DNA from: Roseofilum capinflatum BLCC-M114 | Lineage (GTDB): Bacteria > Cyanobacteriota > Cyanobacteriia > Cyanobacteriales > Desertifilaceae | Reading direction: 5' to 3' | Assembly (NCBI RefSeq): GCF_030068505.1 | Contig: NZ_JAQOSO010000092.1 | Location: 30,808 to 94,807 of the forward strand | DNA length: 64,000 nucleotides | Shown: piece after piece, positions 43,301 through 52,340 of the stretch | Layout: every line of letters begins with the position of its first letter | Position numbering within the stretch: position 1 is the first letter of the stretch | Position numbers and translations under genes: made by a program | Notes under the pieces: generated by a model | Database searches by the model: none | What the model was told of the DNA's origin: nothing | What the model saw: only the letters and a program-made list of their open reading frames with translations

Positions 43301-45716
43301 CATATTGCCCCTGCCAGGGGTGTTCTCCCAATAGAAATAATCCCGTCCGGGCATAGTCCTGACCCGCTTGATAGGCAGTTGCGGCTCTGGCTTTGCGACA
43401 GGCAACTAGATTGAGTTGGGCGAGTTCATCCCGTTCGGGTTGCTTGGTAATTAAAGCCGTCCCATAGTTTAATTGATTAATTAATTCAAAAATACGGTCT
43501 TCCCTGACTGCTGGGGGGATCTGTTGCAGTAGGAGTTGTCCGATGTGGTAATGGGTAACTTGCCGTTGATCTTCGGGAATCAGAGCATAGGCGGCTTGTT
43601 GGACGCGATCGTGTACAAACTTATATCCTACTGAGATATCATCAGCTTTTTCCGTTCCCTTAGTCCCCCCTTCCCAAGGTGATTGAGGGGGATCTTGGAA
43701 AAACTTATAGGTCTGGCCCAGGGGCAACACTAAGCCCTCTTGCAGAGCCTTCCACAAAGCTGTAGCGACTTCCGTCTGAGGCCGTTGGCTGACAATCGCC
43801 AACGTCTGCAAGTCAAACTGATTGCCAATACAAGCGGCTAACTTCAAACTCTCCTGGGTGTCTTTGGGTAGCTTGTGCAGCCGAGTGGCCATAAACTCCA
43901 CCACATCGTCCGTTAAGGCCAACTGTTGCACGGTGGTTAGGTCGCAGTGCCAATAGCCCAAATCGCGATCGAAGGCAATCGAACCTTCTTGATGCAATCC
44001 CTTGAGAAATTGGGTTGTAAAAAAGGGATTTCCCTTAGTTTTTTGATAAATTAATTCACTTAAAGACCAGGCCAGTTCTGGGGTGCAACTGAGGGTATCG
44101 GCGACCCATAAATTTAGATCGGTTTCACTTAAGGGCGCAAGTGTTATGGTCTTCATCTTCGCTCCCAATTTGCCCATCTCATCTAGACTCAACATGAACG
44201 GGTGAGCGGGAGAGACCTCATTATCTCGATAGGCTCCTAGCAAAAGTAAATAACCCATCTTGTTCTCACTCATGAGCAGTCGCATCAACTTCAAAGAAGC
44301 TGAATCTGCCCATTGTAGATCATCGAGAAAAATGACAAGGGGATGCTCAGGAGTAGTAAAAACTCGAATAAATTTCTGAAATAATAGGTTAAAACGATTT
44401 TGCGCTGCATTGCCAGAGAGTTCGGGAACTGGGGGCTGTTGGCCAATAATGGACTCTAACTCTGGAATCACATCAATAATCACTTGCCCATTTTCCCCCA
44501 AGGCGGCCAGAATTTTCTCTTTCCACTGGTCTAACTGAGCGTCTGATTCTCCTAATAACTGTTGCATCAAATCCCGAAAGGCAATGACGAAAGCGCTAAA
44601 GGGAATATTGCGTTGAAACTGGTCAAATTTTCCTTTAATAAAATAGCCGCGCTGCCGCACAATAGGCTTGTGAACTTCGTTAATAACGGCGGTTTTGCCA
44701 ATTCCGGAAAATCCGGCGACTAGCATCATTTCGGTGTTGCCCTCTGCTACTCGCTCGAAGGCGGTGAGTAAGGTTTGGATTTCTGCTTCTCTGCCGTAGA
44801 GTTTTTCAGGAATCAGAAAGCGCCCGGTAATGTCCCGTGTGGCTAACTCAAAGGGTTCTATTGTTCCGGTTTCTTGCCATTGCTGCAAGCAAGCTTCAAG
44901 ATCGAATTTTAATCCCAAGGCACTCTGATAGCGGTCTTCGGCATTTTTGGCCATCAGTTTCATGACGATATCGGAAACGATGGGCGGGATTTCGATATTG
45001 GACTTTTTGTTTCTTATTTCAGCAGGAGGTATGGGCTGTTGGGAAATGTGACCATGTACTAATTCCATGGGGTCATCGCTACTAAAGGGTAGAATTCCGG
45101 TTAGTAATTGATATAAGGTTACGCCTAGGGAATAGAAGTCGCTGCGGTAGTCGATGCCTCGATTCATGCGCCCGGTTTGTTCGGGAGAAATGTAGGCGAG
45201 GGTTCCTTCTAAGACGTTAAAATTTTTAATTTCTTGGGCTTCCCTGGGCAGTAGGGAGGCAATACTAAAATCAATCAGTTTAACCTCTTGGGTTTCGGGC
45301 TGAATGAGGATGTTGGCAGGTTTGATGTCTTTGTGAATGACTCGGTTGCGGTCTAATTCTTGTAAGATGTCGGCGAGTTGAATGGCAATCTGTAAACAGT
45401 TTTCTAAAGTGAATGAGCCATAGTTTTGTATGGCTTTGTCGAGAGAAATAGCGCCCAAGTCTTCCATGACTAAGGCATAGCCATTGCCATAGCGTTCTAG
45501 GCTTAAGGGGGTGACAATGGCACTTGAGTTCAGGTTTTTAGCAATGGTATATTGATTGTGAAATTGTAGTAATTCGCTAAAGCCGGGGTATTCATTGCGG
45601 AGAAATTTGATCGCTACTCTCATGGAGTCAGAAGTCCGAAGTCCCCGATAGACTAAGGTTCGCTCTCCTTGATAAATTTTTTCCTTGATTTGATAACCGT
45701 GTAGCTTTAGTGGCAT
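40317..45716 (-). CDS. Dual Ser/Thr kinase - AAA ATPase - GAF - histidine kinase
   Basis: The predicted signalling protein has 1799 residues. A eukaryotic-type kinase domain occupies about 1-275, with VAIKFL (Lys37), catalytic HKDIKPAN (Asp130, Asn135) and LIDFS (Asp149, DFS for DFG). An AAA/STAND-like ATPase follows (about 305-600) with Walker A GFSGIGKTA (Lys341). Then comes a long TPR-like helical region (about 760-1330), a GAF domain (about 1380-1520) without the Cys pattern of a bilin-binding domain, and a coiled coil. The histidine kinase has GVAHEINNP (His1547) and the ATPase boxes NAIDALEE, DNGIGMP, GTGLGMAI. This is the HstK-type architecture known from filamentous cyanobacteria. Confidence 0.93.
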   Translation of the reverse strand: MPLKLHGYQIKEKIYQGERTLVYRGLRTSDSMRVAIKFLRNEYPGFSELLQFHNQYTIAKNLNSSAIVTPLSLERYGNGYALVMEDLGAISLDKAIQNYGSFTLENCLQIAIQLADILQELDRNRVIHKDIKPANILIQPETQEVKLIDFSIASLLPREAQEIKNFNVLEGTLAYISPEQTGRMNRGIDYRSDFYSLGVTLYQLLTGILPFSSDDPMELVHGHISQQPIPPAEIRNKKSNIEIPPIVSDIVMKLMAKNAEDRYQSALGLKFDLEACLQQWQETGTIEPFELATRDITGRFLIPEKLYGREAEIQTLLTAFERVAEGNTEMMLVAGFSGIGKTAVINEVHKPIVRQRGYFIKGKFDQFQRNIPFSAFVIAFRDLMQQLLGESDAQLDQWKEKILAALGENGQVIIDVIPELESIIGQQPPVPELSGNAAQNRFNLLFQKFIRVFTTPEHPLVIFLDDLQWADSASLKLMRLLMSENKMGYLLLLGAYRDNEVSPAHPFMLSLDEMGKLGAKMKTITLAPLSETDLNLWVADTLSCTPELAWSLSELIYQKTKGNPFFTTQFLKGLHQEGSIAFDRDLGYWHCDLTTVQQLALTDDVVEFMATRLHKLPKDTQESLKLAACIGNQFDLQTLAIVSQRPQTEVATALWKALQEGLVLPLGQTYKFFQDPPQSPWEGGTKGTEKADDISVGYKFVHDRVQQAAYALIPEDQRQVTHYHIGQLLLQQIPPAVREDRIFELINQLNYGTALITKQPERDELAQLNLVACRKARAATAYQAGQDYARTGLFLLGEHPWQGQYEMSLEFHELAAELASLCGDFEEMEQWVETVIKQTRSLLEKVNVYRIRIQAKISQNQLTEAIAIALQVLQQFDTPLPAKPTDDDIQQAIAEIGQLLGDREIEDLIHLPEMRDREKMAIVQIANSIIPVAYIAAPPFFPILICLSVKLSIQYGNTLASGFGYVCYGTIACNLLKDVSAGVKFGHLALELVSQLDAKAIKPEVTNAAGLFLLHRQSHLKNVLALLQESYRSALEVGNQELAGYCAQNVCLNSFWCSQSLADLEQQTRVYCQGLMQLNQVTTANYCRIYWQSILNFQGLEEYPSILSGQVLVEAEFMPVLTAAHDWFGLYLFHLYKLMLSYVFGQIESAQEQAVTTRQYLIAGVGMVSEPAFYFYDALTALANWTGEPEPLERVEENQTQLQDQWARHAPMNHQHKVDLIAAEKARVLGNRAEAIELYDRAIAGAKENQFLQEEALANELAAKFYLDWGKEKVAQVYMTDAYYAYARWGAKAKTDQLEQQYPQLLSAIVQPPRLQLMKGQTVASTLTRTASSSSSSTGFMLDWATAMKAAQSLSSEIHLDKLISSLMKAAMENAGADRAILLLNQQDTWQVVARYTLQMSQLHSMPIEDDMALPTSVMNKVKRTQKPTIVNDVSREPQLAGDSYLLQDPPKSLLCAPILNQGNAIGILYLENHVAVGAFTGDRIELLNLLCSQAAISLENARLYEQSQDYAQKLEESLADLQQAQLQLVQSEKMSALGNLVAGVAHEINNPVAFIAGNINPAQEYLEDLFRLIDLYQEEYPEPSEAIEEEIEAIDLEFIREDLPHLIASMREGTNRIGHISDSLRIFSRVDKDYKVPFDLHEGIDSTLLILKHRLKANEVRPAIEIVRDYGELPEVQCFPGQLNQVFMNLIANAIDALEETNQGRSFDEIAANPNQITLKTSATAKEVTVRITDNGIGMPPEVKERIFEQGFTTKAVGKGTGLGMAIARQIIVEKHGGTIICNSELGQGTEFIIHLPV

Positions 45717-45874
45717 TAGGGTCTATGGTCTTTTGGCTAAATTATAATTTTAGCTATTATATTAACCTAATAATCCCCATGGCGATCGCCTAAAGCGCGT
45801 TCATCTCTTGGGGCAGTGCTATACAATGGGGTCTATTCTTGTATCGTGTCAGGGAGTTAAACTCAAATCCCCCC

Positions 45875-47569
45875 ATGTCTGAAGTGCTGAAACCAAAGTC
45901 TTCAAGTCTGAGACGGGTTTTGTGGATGGCGATCGCCTTTTTCCTGTTTAGCCTCACCCTGACGTTAAACCGCCATTACACCTTTTACTCCACTACCGAT
46001 CAGGGATTATTCAATCAGATGTTCTGGAACAGTCTCCAGGGTCGGTTTTTCCAGACTTCTCTGGCTTCCATGCTCTCCGCAGAGGCGATCGATGGGGGCG
46101 GAGTTCCTACGGTAACCTACAACTATCTGGGGCAGCACTTTACACCGGCAACGCTCCTCTGGTTGCCCCTGTATGCTCTCTTTCCCCATGGCGTGACGTT
46201 GATTGTGATTCAAGTTTCCTGGGTGACGGCGGCGGGGTTAGTCCTGTATGCGTTAGCTAGAGAGTACCTGAATCCTCCAGTCTCTGGGATGATTGCCTGT
46301 AGTTTTTATAGTGCCACGGCTGTATGGGGGCCAACCCTAGGCAATTTTCACCCGATCGCTCAACTGCCCCTGTTGGTTTTTAGTGCCTTACTTGCCTTAG
46401 AAAAACGGTGGTGGTGGCTGTTTGTACTTCTGGTTTTGTGGATCTTAGGGGTGCGCGAAGATGCGGGTTTGATTGTGTTTGGAGTCGGCGTTTATTTAAG
46501 AGTTAGCCAACGCTATCCTCGCTTAGGAATTGGATTATGTGTTGCCAGTATTGCCTATATTTTAACGGTGACTCATTTCATTATGCCTCAAATTTCTGAT
46601 CATCTCAATCAGAAGTCACTGATCGATCAATTTGGGCAATATGTCAATACCCCTAAAACCTCAGTCTTACAAGTGATTTTGGGAATAATTTCCCAGCCAT
46701 GGTTATTGGTTTGGGATGTGATTTATCCTCCAGGAAAAACCCTAATCTATTTACTGCATCAGGGATTACCCTTGGCATTTATTCCGGCTGTTGCTCCGGC
46801 GGCTTGGTGTATTTCTGGGTTTCCTGTGTTGCTCTTACTCCTAAGTCAAGAATTATCGGTACTAGGGATGACGATGCCCTCTGCTATGGGGATGGTTCCG
46901 GGTTTATGTTATGGGGCGATTCTCTGGTGGGCTGGACAAGGATTAAATCATGGGACTCGCCATCGCCATCGGCTTTATCCTCAGCCGTTAACCCCTCGAT
47001 TTCAGAAGATTTGGTCAGCTTGTATGGTGGTGTCTATTCTGCTGACGATTACGGCTAATCCGAGTCAGACGTTTTATTTTCTCATTCCCGATTCGATTGA
47101 TCCCTGGGTGTTTGTTTCTTTACCCGAACAATGGGAACATGGGGGAAAGATTCGCTCGATTATTGATGAAATTCCACTGGATGCGAGTGTGTCAGCAACC
47201 CAGGAAATTCTTCCCCATCTTTCGGCAAGGCAGGAGATTATTGGCCTACCGGGGATTGACTTTAGCTATGAACCGGGCGATCGCCAACCAGTAGAGTATT
47301 TAGTGGCGGATCTGTGGCGGCTGCAACGCTATCAAGGGGCTTTTCCCCAACAACGACACTTACTTTACTATAATGTAGTCCTGATTGATACTCTAGTACA
47401 ACAGCGCAGTTATGGTATTCTCAGATTTGAAGATGGAGTTGCCCTGCTGCGGCAAAATGCTGCTAATGATGCCCAAGCGATCGCCGCTTGGTTAGGCTAT
47501 CGACAAACCCTGAACCCTCTGATCCAAAATATCCACCAAGAACTTAATCCCACCTCCCCAATTTCTTAA
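45875..47569 (+). CDS. DUF2079 family membrane protein
   Basis: The predicted polytopic protein has 564 residues. The conserved N-terminal region YSTTDQGLFNQMFWNSLQG follows the first membrane helix, in the pattern of a glycosyltransferase-39-like fold. GVREDAG and some ten hydrophobic segments follow. The soluble C-terminal portion contains VSATQEILPHLSARQEI. The function is unproven, possibly a membrane sugar transferase. ATG at 45875 (MSEVLKPKSS) is preferred over TTG 45839. Confidence 0.85.
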   Translation: MSEVLKPKSSSLRRVLWMAIAFFLFSLTLTLNRHYTFYSTTDQGLFNQMFWNSLQGRFFQTSLASMLSAEAIDGGGVPTVTYNYLGQHFTPATLLWLPLYALFPHGVTLIVIQVSWVTAAGLVLYALAREYLNPPVSGMIACSFYSATAVWGPTLGNFHPIAQLPLLVFSALLALEKRWWWLFVLLVLWILGVREDAGLIVFGVGVYLRVSQRYPRLGIGLCVASIAYILTVTHFIMPQISDHLNQKSLIDQFGQYVNTPKTSVLQVILGIISQPWLLVWDVIYPPGKTLIYLLHQGLPLAFIPAVAPAAWCISGFPVLLLLLSQELSVLGMTMPSAMGMVPGLCYGAILWWAGQGLNHGTRHRHRLYPQPLTPRFQKIWSACMVVSILLTITANPSQTFYFLIPDSIDPWVFVSLPEQWEHGGKIRSIIDEIPLDASVSATQEILPHLSARQEIIGLPGIDFSYEPGDRQPVEYLVADLWRLQRYQGAFPQQRHLLYYNVVLIDTLVQQRSYGILRFEDGVALLRQNAANDAQAIAAWLGYRQTLNPLIQNIHQELNPTSPIS

Positions 47570-47587
47570 CCTGATTCCTCCCGATTG

Positions 47588-47644
47588 GGGGCAGGTTTAC
47601 AGAAGTTATGGGTGAGAATTTAGAGAGTTGAACTAACCTGCCCC
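47588..47644. repeat. Inverted repeat GGGGCAGGTT / AACCTGCCCC
   Basis: Perfect 10-bp arms at 47588-47597 and 47635-47644 fill the gap between the DUF2079 and methylglyoxal synthase-kinase genes. On the minus strand it begins GTAGGGGCAGGTT, the same pattern as the element at 40208-40279. Confidence 0.65.
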
Positions 47645-47669
47645 TACCGATTACGATTACCCATTCCCC

Positions 47670-48959
47670 ATGTCTCAAAAAATTGCCCTCATTGCCCACG
47701 ATAGCAAGAAAGACGATATCGTTGAGTTTGCCCAAAAACACGCCAAGTTGCTCTCTTGCTATCCCCTGATTGCCACCGGAACCACCGGAGAACGTATCGC
47801 CTCCGCCACCGGATTAACCGTAGAGCGGATGTTATCCGGGCCCTTGGGGGGGGATGCCCAAATTGCCTCGCAAGTGGCCACAGGCGAAGTAAGAGCGGTG
47901 ATTTTCCTGATTGACCCCCTTTACGCCCAACCCCACGAACCGGATATTCATGCGCTGCTGCGGATTTGTGAAGTGCATAATGTGGCGCTTGCGACTAACT
48001 TATCGACAGCAGAAGCGGTCATTACCAGTCTGCGACGCACCCGTACCGCTCACTTAATTTTTAATCCGGTTTCCGGTCAAGGGAACTCTCGACAAGACCT
48101 GTTATTGATTCGGCAGTTGTTGGAACCCTATTTCCAGCTTACGGTATCGATGACAACCCCCGATCGCAGTCCAGAAGACTTGGCAAAAACGGCGATCGCC
48201 CAAAAAGTCGATATGATTATTGCCTCTGGAGGGGACGGAACCGTATCAGCCGTCGCTGGAGCCTTAATGGGCACAGACATCCCCCTAGGCGTGATTCCCA
48301 GAGGAACCGCTAACGCCTTTGCCAATGCTTTGGGTATTATTTCTAACTTAACCCCCATTCGCACCGCCTGCGATGTGATTGTGACTGGGATGACTCGCGT
48401 CGTTGATGTGGGGCGATGTAACGGCAAACCCATGATCCTCTTAGCCGGTGTCGGTTATGAAGCTGGAGCGATTGAAAAAGCAGACCGGGAAGCCAAAACC
48501 CGTTGGGGCCCCCTGGCCTATATCATGGCCGGATGGAAGCAAGTGCGAGAGCATGAACTCTTCGAGGTGGAAATGGAAATCGATGGCGTGTTGAAAACCT
48601 TCCAAGCGGGAGCGATCACCATTGCTAATGCGGCTCCTCCCACCTCCGTGATGGCCCAAGGGATGGGTCAAGTGATTCCCGATGATGGCTTATTAGAAGT
48701 AGTGATTATTACGGCTGAGACCAAATTGGCCACCGTGAATGCCATGATTGACTTATTCGGTTCTGGACTGACAAAAACCCCCATTCAACGGGAAGATACC
48801 CTGGGAGTCCGCACCCGCAAGGTCAAAGTTGCCACTCATCCCGATCAAAAAGTGGTCTTAGATGGAGAAATTATTGGTACAACTCCGATTGAAGTCGAAT
48901 GTGTTCCCAAGAGCTTAACGGTGCTGGCTCCCCCACCCAATCAGAGAATTAATGATTAA
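47670..48959 (+). CDS. Methylglyoxal synthase - YegS/BmrU lipid (diacylglycerol) kinase fusion
   Basis: The predicted protein has 429 residues. Residues 1-120 are a methylglyoxal synthase with the catalytic residues intact: His10 (IAHDSKK), Asp62 (SGPLGGDAQ), His89 (PHEPD). It would convert dihydroxyacetone phosphate to methylglyoxal. Residues about 125-425 are a lipid/diacylglycerol kinase domain with FNPVSGQGN, nucleotide-binding SGGDGTVSAVAG and GVIPRGTANAFA. The two parts lie in one uninterrupted frame. The stop overlaps the end of the convergent hybrid kinase gene by four bases. ATG at 47670. Confidence 0.9.
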   Translation: MSQKIALIAHDSKKDDIVEFAQKHAKLLSCYPLIATGTTGERIASATGLTVERMLSGPLGGDAQIASQVATGEVRAVIFLIDPLYAQPHEPDIHALLRICEVHNVALATNLSTAEAVITSLRRTRTAHLIFNPVSGQGNSRQDLLLIRQLLEPYFQLTVSMTTPDRSPEDLAKTAIAQKVDMIIASGGDGTVSAVAGALMGTDIPLGVIPRGTANAFANALGIISNLTPIRTACDVIVTGMTRVVDVGRCNGKPMILLAGVGYEAGAIEKADREAKTRWGPLAYIMAGWKQVREHELFEVEMEIDGVLKTFQAGAITIANAAPPTSVMAQGMGQVIPDDGLLEVVIITAETKLATVNAMIDLFGSGLTKTPIQREDTLGVRTRKVKVATHPDQKVVLDGEIIGTTPIEVECVPKSLTVLAPPPNQRIND

Positions 48960-51900
48960 GAATGAGTTGAAACCCACTCACTGATTTGATCGAAGCGAAA
49001 GTCGTTCATTAACTGCATCAGGGTTTCGGCAAGGTCTGGATTGGTGGATTGGATCTGTTCAACCAGGTGCAGCACCTGGCGATCGTTCAGTTCAAGGGTG
49101 GCTTGTGCCATTTCTTGTCGCCATTGTACTGGCAGACGTTGTAAATCCTCTGGGGTGAGTGGGTGGTCAACATCGGAGTTGGGCGATCGCCGATCCTGCC
49201 TCTCTTGCTCATAAACATAACGTACCCCCAAATATTGTGCCATCATCTGGAAAATCAGATCTTCTTCAAAAGGCTTAGACACCACATCATCACATCCAGC
49301 CAATAAACTTAAGGCTTTTTCCTCCTCCACAATACTTGCAGTCAGAGCAATAATAATCGTTTTTCGCTCCCCCTCTTGCGCTCGAATCTGACGAACCGCT
49401 TCGTAGCCATCCATAACCGGCATTCTCATATCCATCCAAATTAAATCCGGTTGCCATTGCCGCCAAATTTTAATCGCCTCTTCCCCAGTGTGAGCCATTT
49501 TCACATAAAATCCCACCGGTTGCAAAAACTTAGTTAACAATTTACAATTGTTCGGTTGATCGTCAACCACTAAAATCTGATAATTGGGTTGGCCTGCTTG
49601 TAATTTAATCACTCTTGGTGTCACCTTCAAATCGATCATTTGATCAGTAGAACTGGGCGTAACTTTAATCATAAAGACAAACCTAGTCCCCTGACCCACT
49701 TCACTCTCTACCCTAATGTCTCCCCCCATCAATTGAATAAATTTTTGACTAATTGATAGTCCTAAACCGGTACCTTCCTTATGATTTTTTCCCGATTGAG
49801 TTTGCCCAAAGGGTTGGAACAAATTAGGGAATTCTTCAGCCGCAATCCCTTGTCCAGTATCCGATACAGTAAACTCCAGTTGGGTTGATTCAGAAGAAGT
49901 GTATTGCTCGACTCTTACCTCTATACTCCCCGTTTCAGTAAACTTAAAAGCATTACTCAGAAGATTCGTTAAAATTTGACGTAATTTAACTTTGTCTGTG
50001 CAAATATATTCAGAAACTCCAGGGTTACAATGAATCTTAAATTGTAATTGTTTACAAATGATTTTATCTTGAAAGCTTTGTTCAATCTCTTTCAGTAAAG
50101 TATACAAATTAAAATCATTCAAATTCAAGCTCACTTTTCCCGCTTCTATCTTAGATAAATCGAGAACATTATTAATCAGGCTGAGGAGATATGTACCACT
50201 TTGATGAATAATTTGCAGATTCTCTTCTTGTTCGGTACTCAGATTTTCTGAACGCACCATGAGCTGGGAAAAGCCTAAAATTGAATTCAGAGGAGAGCGC
50301 AATTCATGACTCATATTCGCTAAAAAAAGACTCTTTGTTCTGTTGGCAACTTCAGCAACTTCTTTGGCATAATAAAGTTGTTCCGTTCTCTGTTGAACCT
50401 TGGTTTCTAAAGTGTGATTATAGTCCCGCAGAATGCGATCGGTTTGTTTGCGCTGGGTAATATCCTGAAAAACAGCGATCGCATAAATAATTTCTCCTTG
50501 CTGATTATAAATCGGAGTCGTCCATACTTCGGCCTCGATCGTCTGATTCTCTTGCTTAAAAATTAAGTTATCTGAGTACACTTTTTCTCCCAAAAGAGAC
50601 TTAGAGACAGGTAATTCTTCTGGGGGATAGAGTCGATCCGTTTCCGCTTTATAAATTTGGTAGTATTGATTCATTTCGAGAAGCGAACACTCCATGGATT
50701 TATCGGACTTAATTTGCAAAAGTTGACGACCTTTTTCATTAATATAATGAATTGTTCCATCTAAGTTATGAATCGCAACGCCTAATGGAATTGACTCCAA
50801 AAATTGCTGCACGCGCTGTTCATTGTCTTGAATTGTTGAGAACGATGTTTTCAATTCTTTAATCATATGATTGAAAGAGTGGGCCAGTTCTCCAATTTCA
50901 TCTTGGCGATTCAACTCTAGAGAACTTGACCAATCACCTTGAGCTACCTTTTGAGCATACTGATTTAAATGAGTCAGGGGTTGGGTCACCCAACGAGCAG
51001 TCAAGATGCCAATCACAATCGTTCCACATAAAGCTAAAATACAGAGTTTGATAGTGTTGCGAGTATTCTGATTAATTTCTGCCATAAAATCGGATTCCGG
51101 AATGGCCAGAACAATCCACCAATTCATTTTTTTATTGGAAAATAATATGGTTTTAATGAAATATTTTTGTTGATTTATCTTGAGACTAGAGAGTTCTAAT
51201 GGCTCGAATTTAGTGAAATCATGACTGTGTATTTCTATGTATTTAGAAATAGTTCGAGTGATGGGATCTTGACTATTGATGGCGTTGACTAGAGCAATTT
51301 CTCCATTGTTTTCTACAACTAATGTTTCCTCTAATGAGGTGGCAACCAGTTGACCAGATTGATCGACAATAAAGGCTTGGCCGGTTTGACTCAGGTTAAG
51401 AGACTGCAAAAAGTTTTTAAGATACTGGATATCGACTAAAACTGAGGTAACGCCTTCAATTTGATCGGTTCCGGGTCTGAATAGTAGACTGGATAAACTA
51501 ATGGTTAAGTTTTGGTTGTGAATAAAGCGAGCATAAACATCTGTCCACACCATGCCTTGATTGTCTATAGCTGCCTTAAACCAAGGACGATTCTTGACTG
51601 CAAAATAGCCTCGGACTTCATCTGGATTGTTTCTAGAAAAGAAAGAGTCTAAATCATAATAAATATTCATCTGAAAATTATTTTGTTTTTTGACAACAGC
51701 AATCCCGGACTGAACTGTGCCTTGAGCATCATGACTGGCTCCTGCGGCTCGATATTCCCCGTCTAGATTAGTTACCTGAATCGAACTGATAAATTCAGAT
51801 TGATAATATTGAGATTGACTCCACAAATAAGGAACCCATGCATCTAGGTTTTGCAAATCCAGAAAGTTCTGATTCACCAACTCTTGATGATGGTATAGGA

Positions 51901-52150
51901 TCTTTTCGGGGATGGATAAAAAATGAGTAATTTTCTCTTGGACGCGATCGCTGGTTTCATCGAGTAACTCATAAGCAATCTTTTCTACTGATTTTCGTCC
52001 ATTGCGGAAAGAAAAATAACTCACTAACCCAACGGCGATCAAAATTTCGAGTAGAAAGGGAAGAATAAAAATGGTTTGTAAAGATGGATAACACCAATGT
52101 CTTTTTTGATACATGTTTAATTCAGGGTTTAAAACAGGACTCATGGGCAT
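48956..52150 (-). CDS. Membrane hybrid histidine kinase (dCache-HAMP-PAS-HisKA-HATPase-REC)
   Basis: The predicted protein has 1064 residues. Membrane helix 1 (about 25-47) is followed by an extracytoplasmic dCache-type sensor (about 50-360), membrane helix 2 (about 372-392), a HAMP domain (about 392-445) and a PAS domain (about 450-565). HisKA follows with MSHELRSPLNSI (His615), then the ATPase with NLLSNAFKF, DTGQGIAAEEF and GTGLGLSIS. A receiver domain at about 855-975 has phospho-acceptor Asp907 (WMDMRMP). The C-terminal 80 residues are helical and may be a histidine phosphotransfer-like module without a clear His. Divergent from the multi-module response regulator at 52341. Confidence 0.92.
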   Translation of the reverse strand: MPMSPVLNPELNMYQKRHWCYPSLQTIFILPFLLEILIAVGLVSYFSFRNGRKSVEKIAYELLDETSDRVQEKITHFLSIPEKILYHHQELVNQNFLDLQNLDAWVPYLWSQSQYYQSEFISSIQVTNLDGEYRAAGASHDAQGTVQSGIAVVKKQNNFQMNIYYDLDSFFSRNNPDEVRGYFAVKNRPWFKAAIDNQGMVWTDVYARFIHNQNLTISLSSLLFRPGTDQIEGVTSVLVDIQYLKNFLQSLNLSQTGQAFIVDQSGQLVATSLEETLVVENNGEIALVNAINSQDPITRTISKYIEIHSHDFTKFEPLELSSLKINQQKYFIKTILFSNKKMNWWIVLAIPESDFMAEINQNTRNTIKLCILALCGTIVIGILTARWVTQPLTHLNQYAQKVAQGDWSSSLELNRQDEIGELAHSFNHMIKELKTSFSTIQDNEQRVQQFLESIPLGVAIHNLDGTIHYINEKGRQLLQIKSDKSMECSLLEMNQYYQIYKAETDRLYPPEELPVSKSLLGEKVYSDNLIFKQENQTIEAEVWTTPIYNQQGEIIYAIAVFQDITQRKQTDRILRDYNHTLETKVQQRTEQLYYAKEVAEVANRTKSLFLANMSHELRSPLNSILGFSQLMVRSENLSTEQEENLQIIHQSGTYLLSLINNVLDLSKIEAGKVSLNLNDFNLYTLLKEIEQSFQDKIICKQLQFKIHCNPGVSEYICTDKVKLRQILTNLLSNAFKFTETGSIEVRVEQYTSSESTQLEFTVSDTGQGIAAEEFPNLFQPFGQTQSGKNHKEGTGLGLSISQKFIQLMGGDIRVESEVGQGTRFVFMIKVTPSSTDQMIDLKVTPRVIKLQAGQPNYQILVVDDQPNNCKLLTKFLQPVGFYVKMAHTGEEAIKIWRQWQPDLIWMDMRMPVMDGYEAVRQIRAQEGERKTIIIALTASIVEEEKALSLLAGCDDVVSKPFEEDLIFQMMAQYLGVRYVYEQERQDRRSPNSDVDHPLTPEDLQRLPVQWRQEMAQATLELNDRQVLHLVEQIQSTNPDLAETLMQLMNDFRFDQISEWVSTHS

Positions 52151-52340
52151 ATACTTAAAGAATCTGGATCGCCTAAGTTTTTATAGAATAAAGGCTTAAT
52201 ATTAATTCATGGCTTCAAGACTTCCAAAATTTAATCTTTAATTCCCAATTCAAGGGTGATTTTTGTATCGATCCCTATTGCCAAGAAACAGCTTGCACGT
52301 TACAACAGCCATAATAGACGATCATCAGGAATCGGAGGCG

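Noticed and set aside
47544-47741. 65-codon minus-strand ORF between the DUF2079 and methylglyoxal synthase genes
   Set aside because: It spans an inverted repeat and the first codons of the synthase gene on the other strand.
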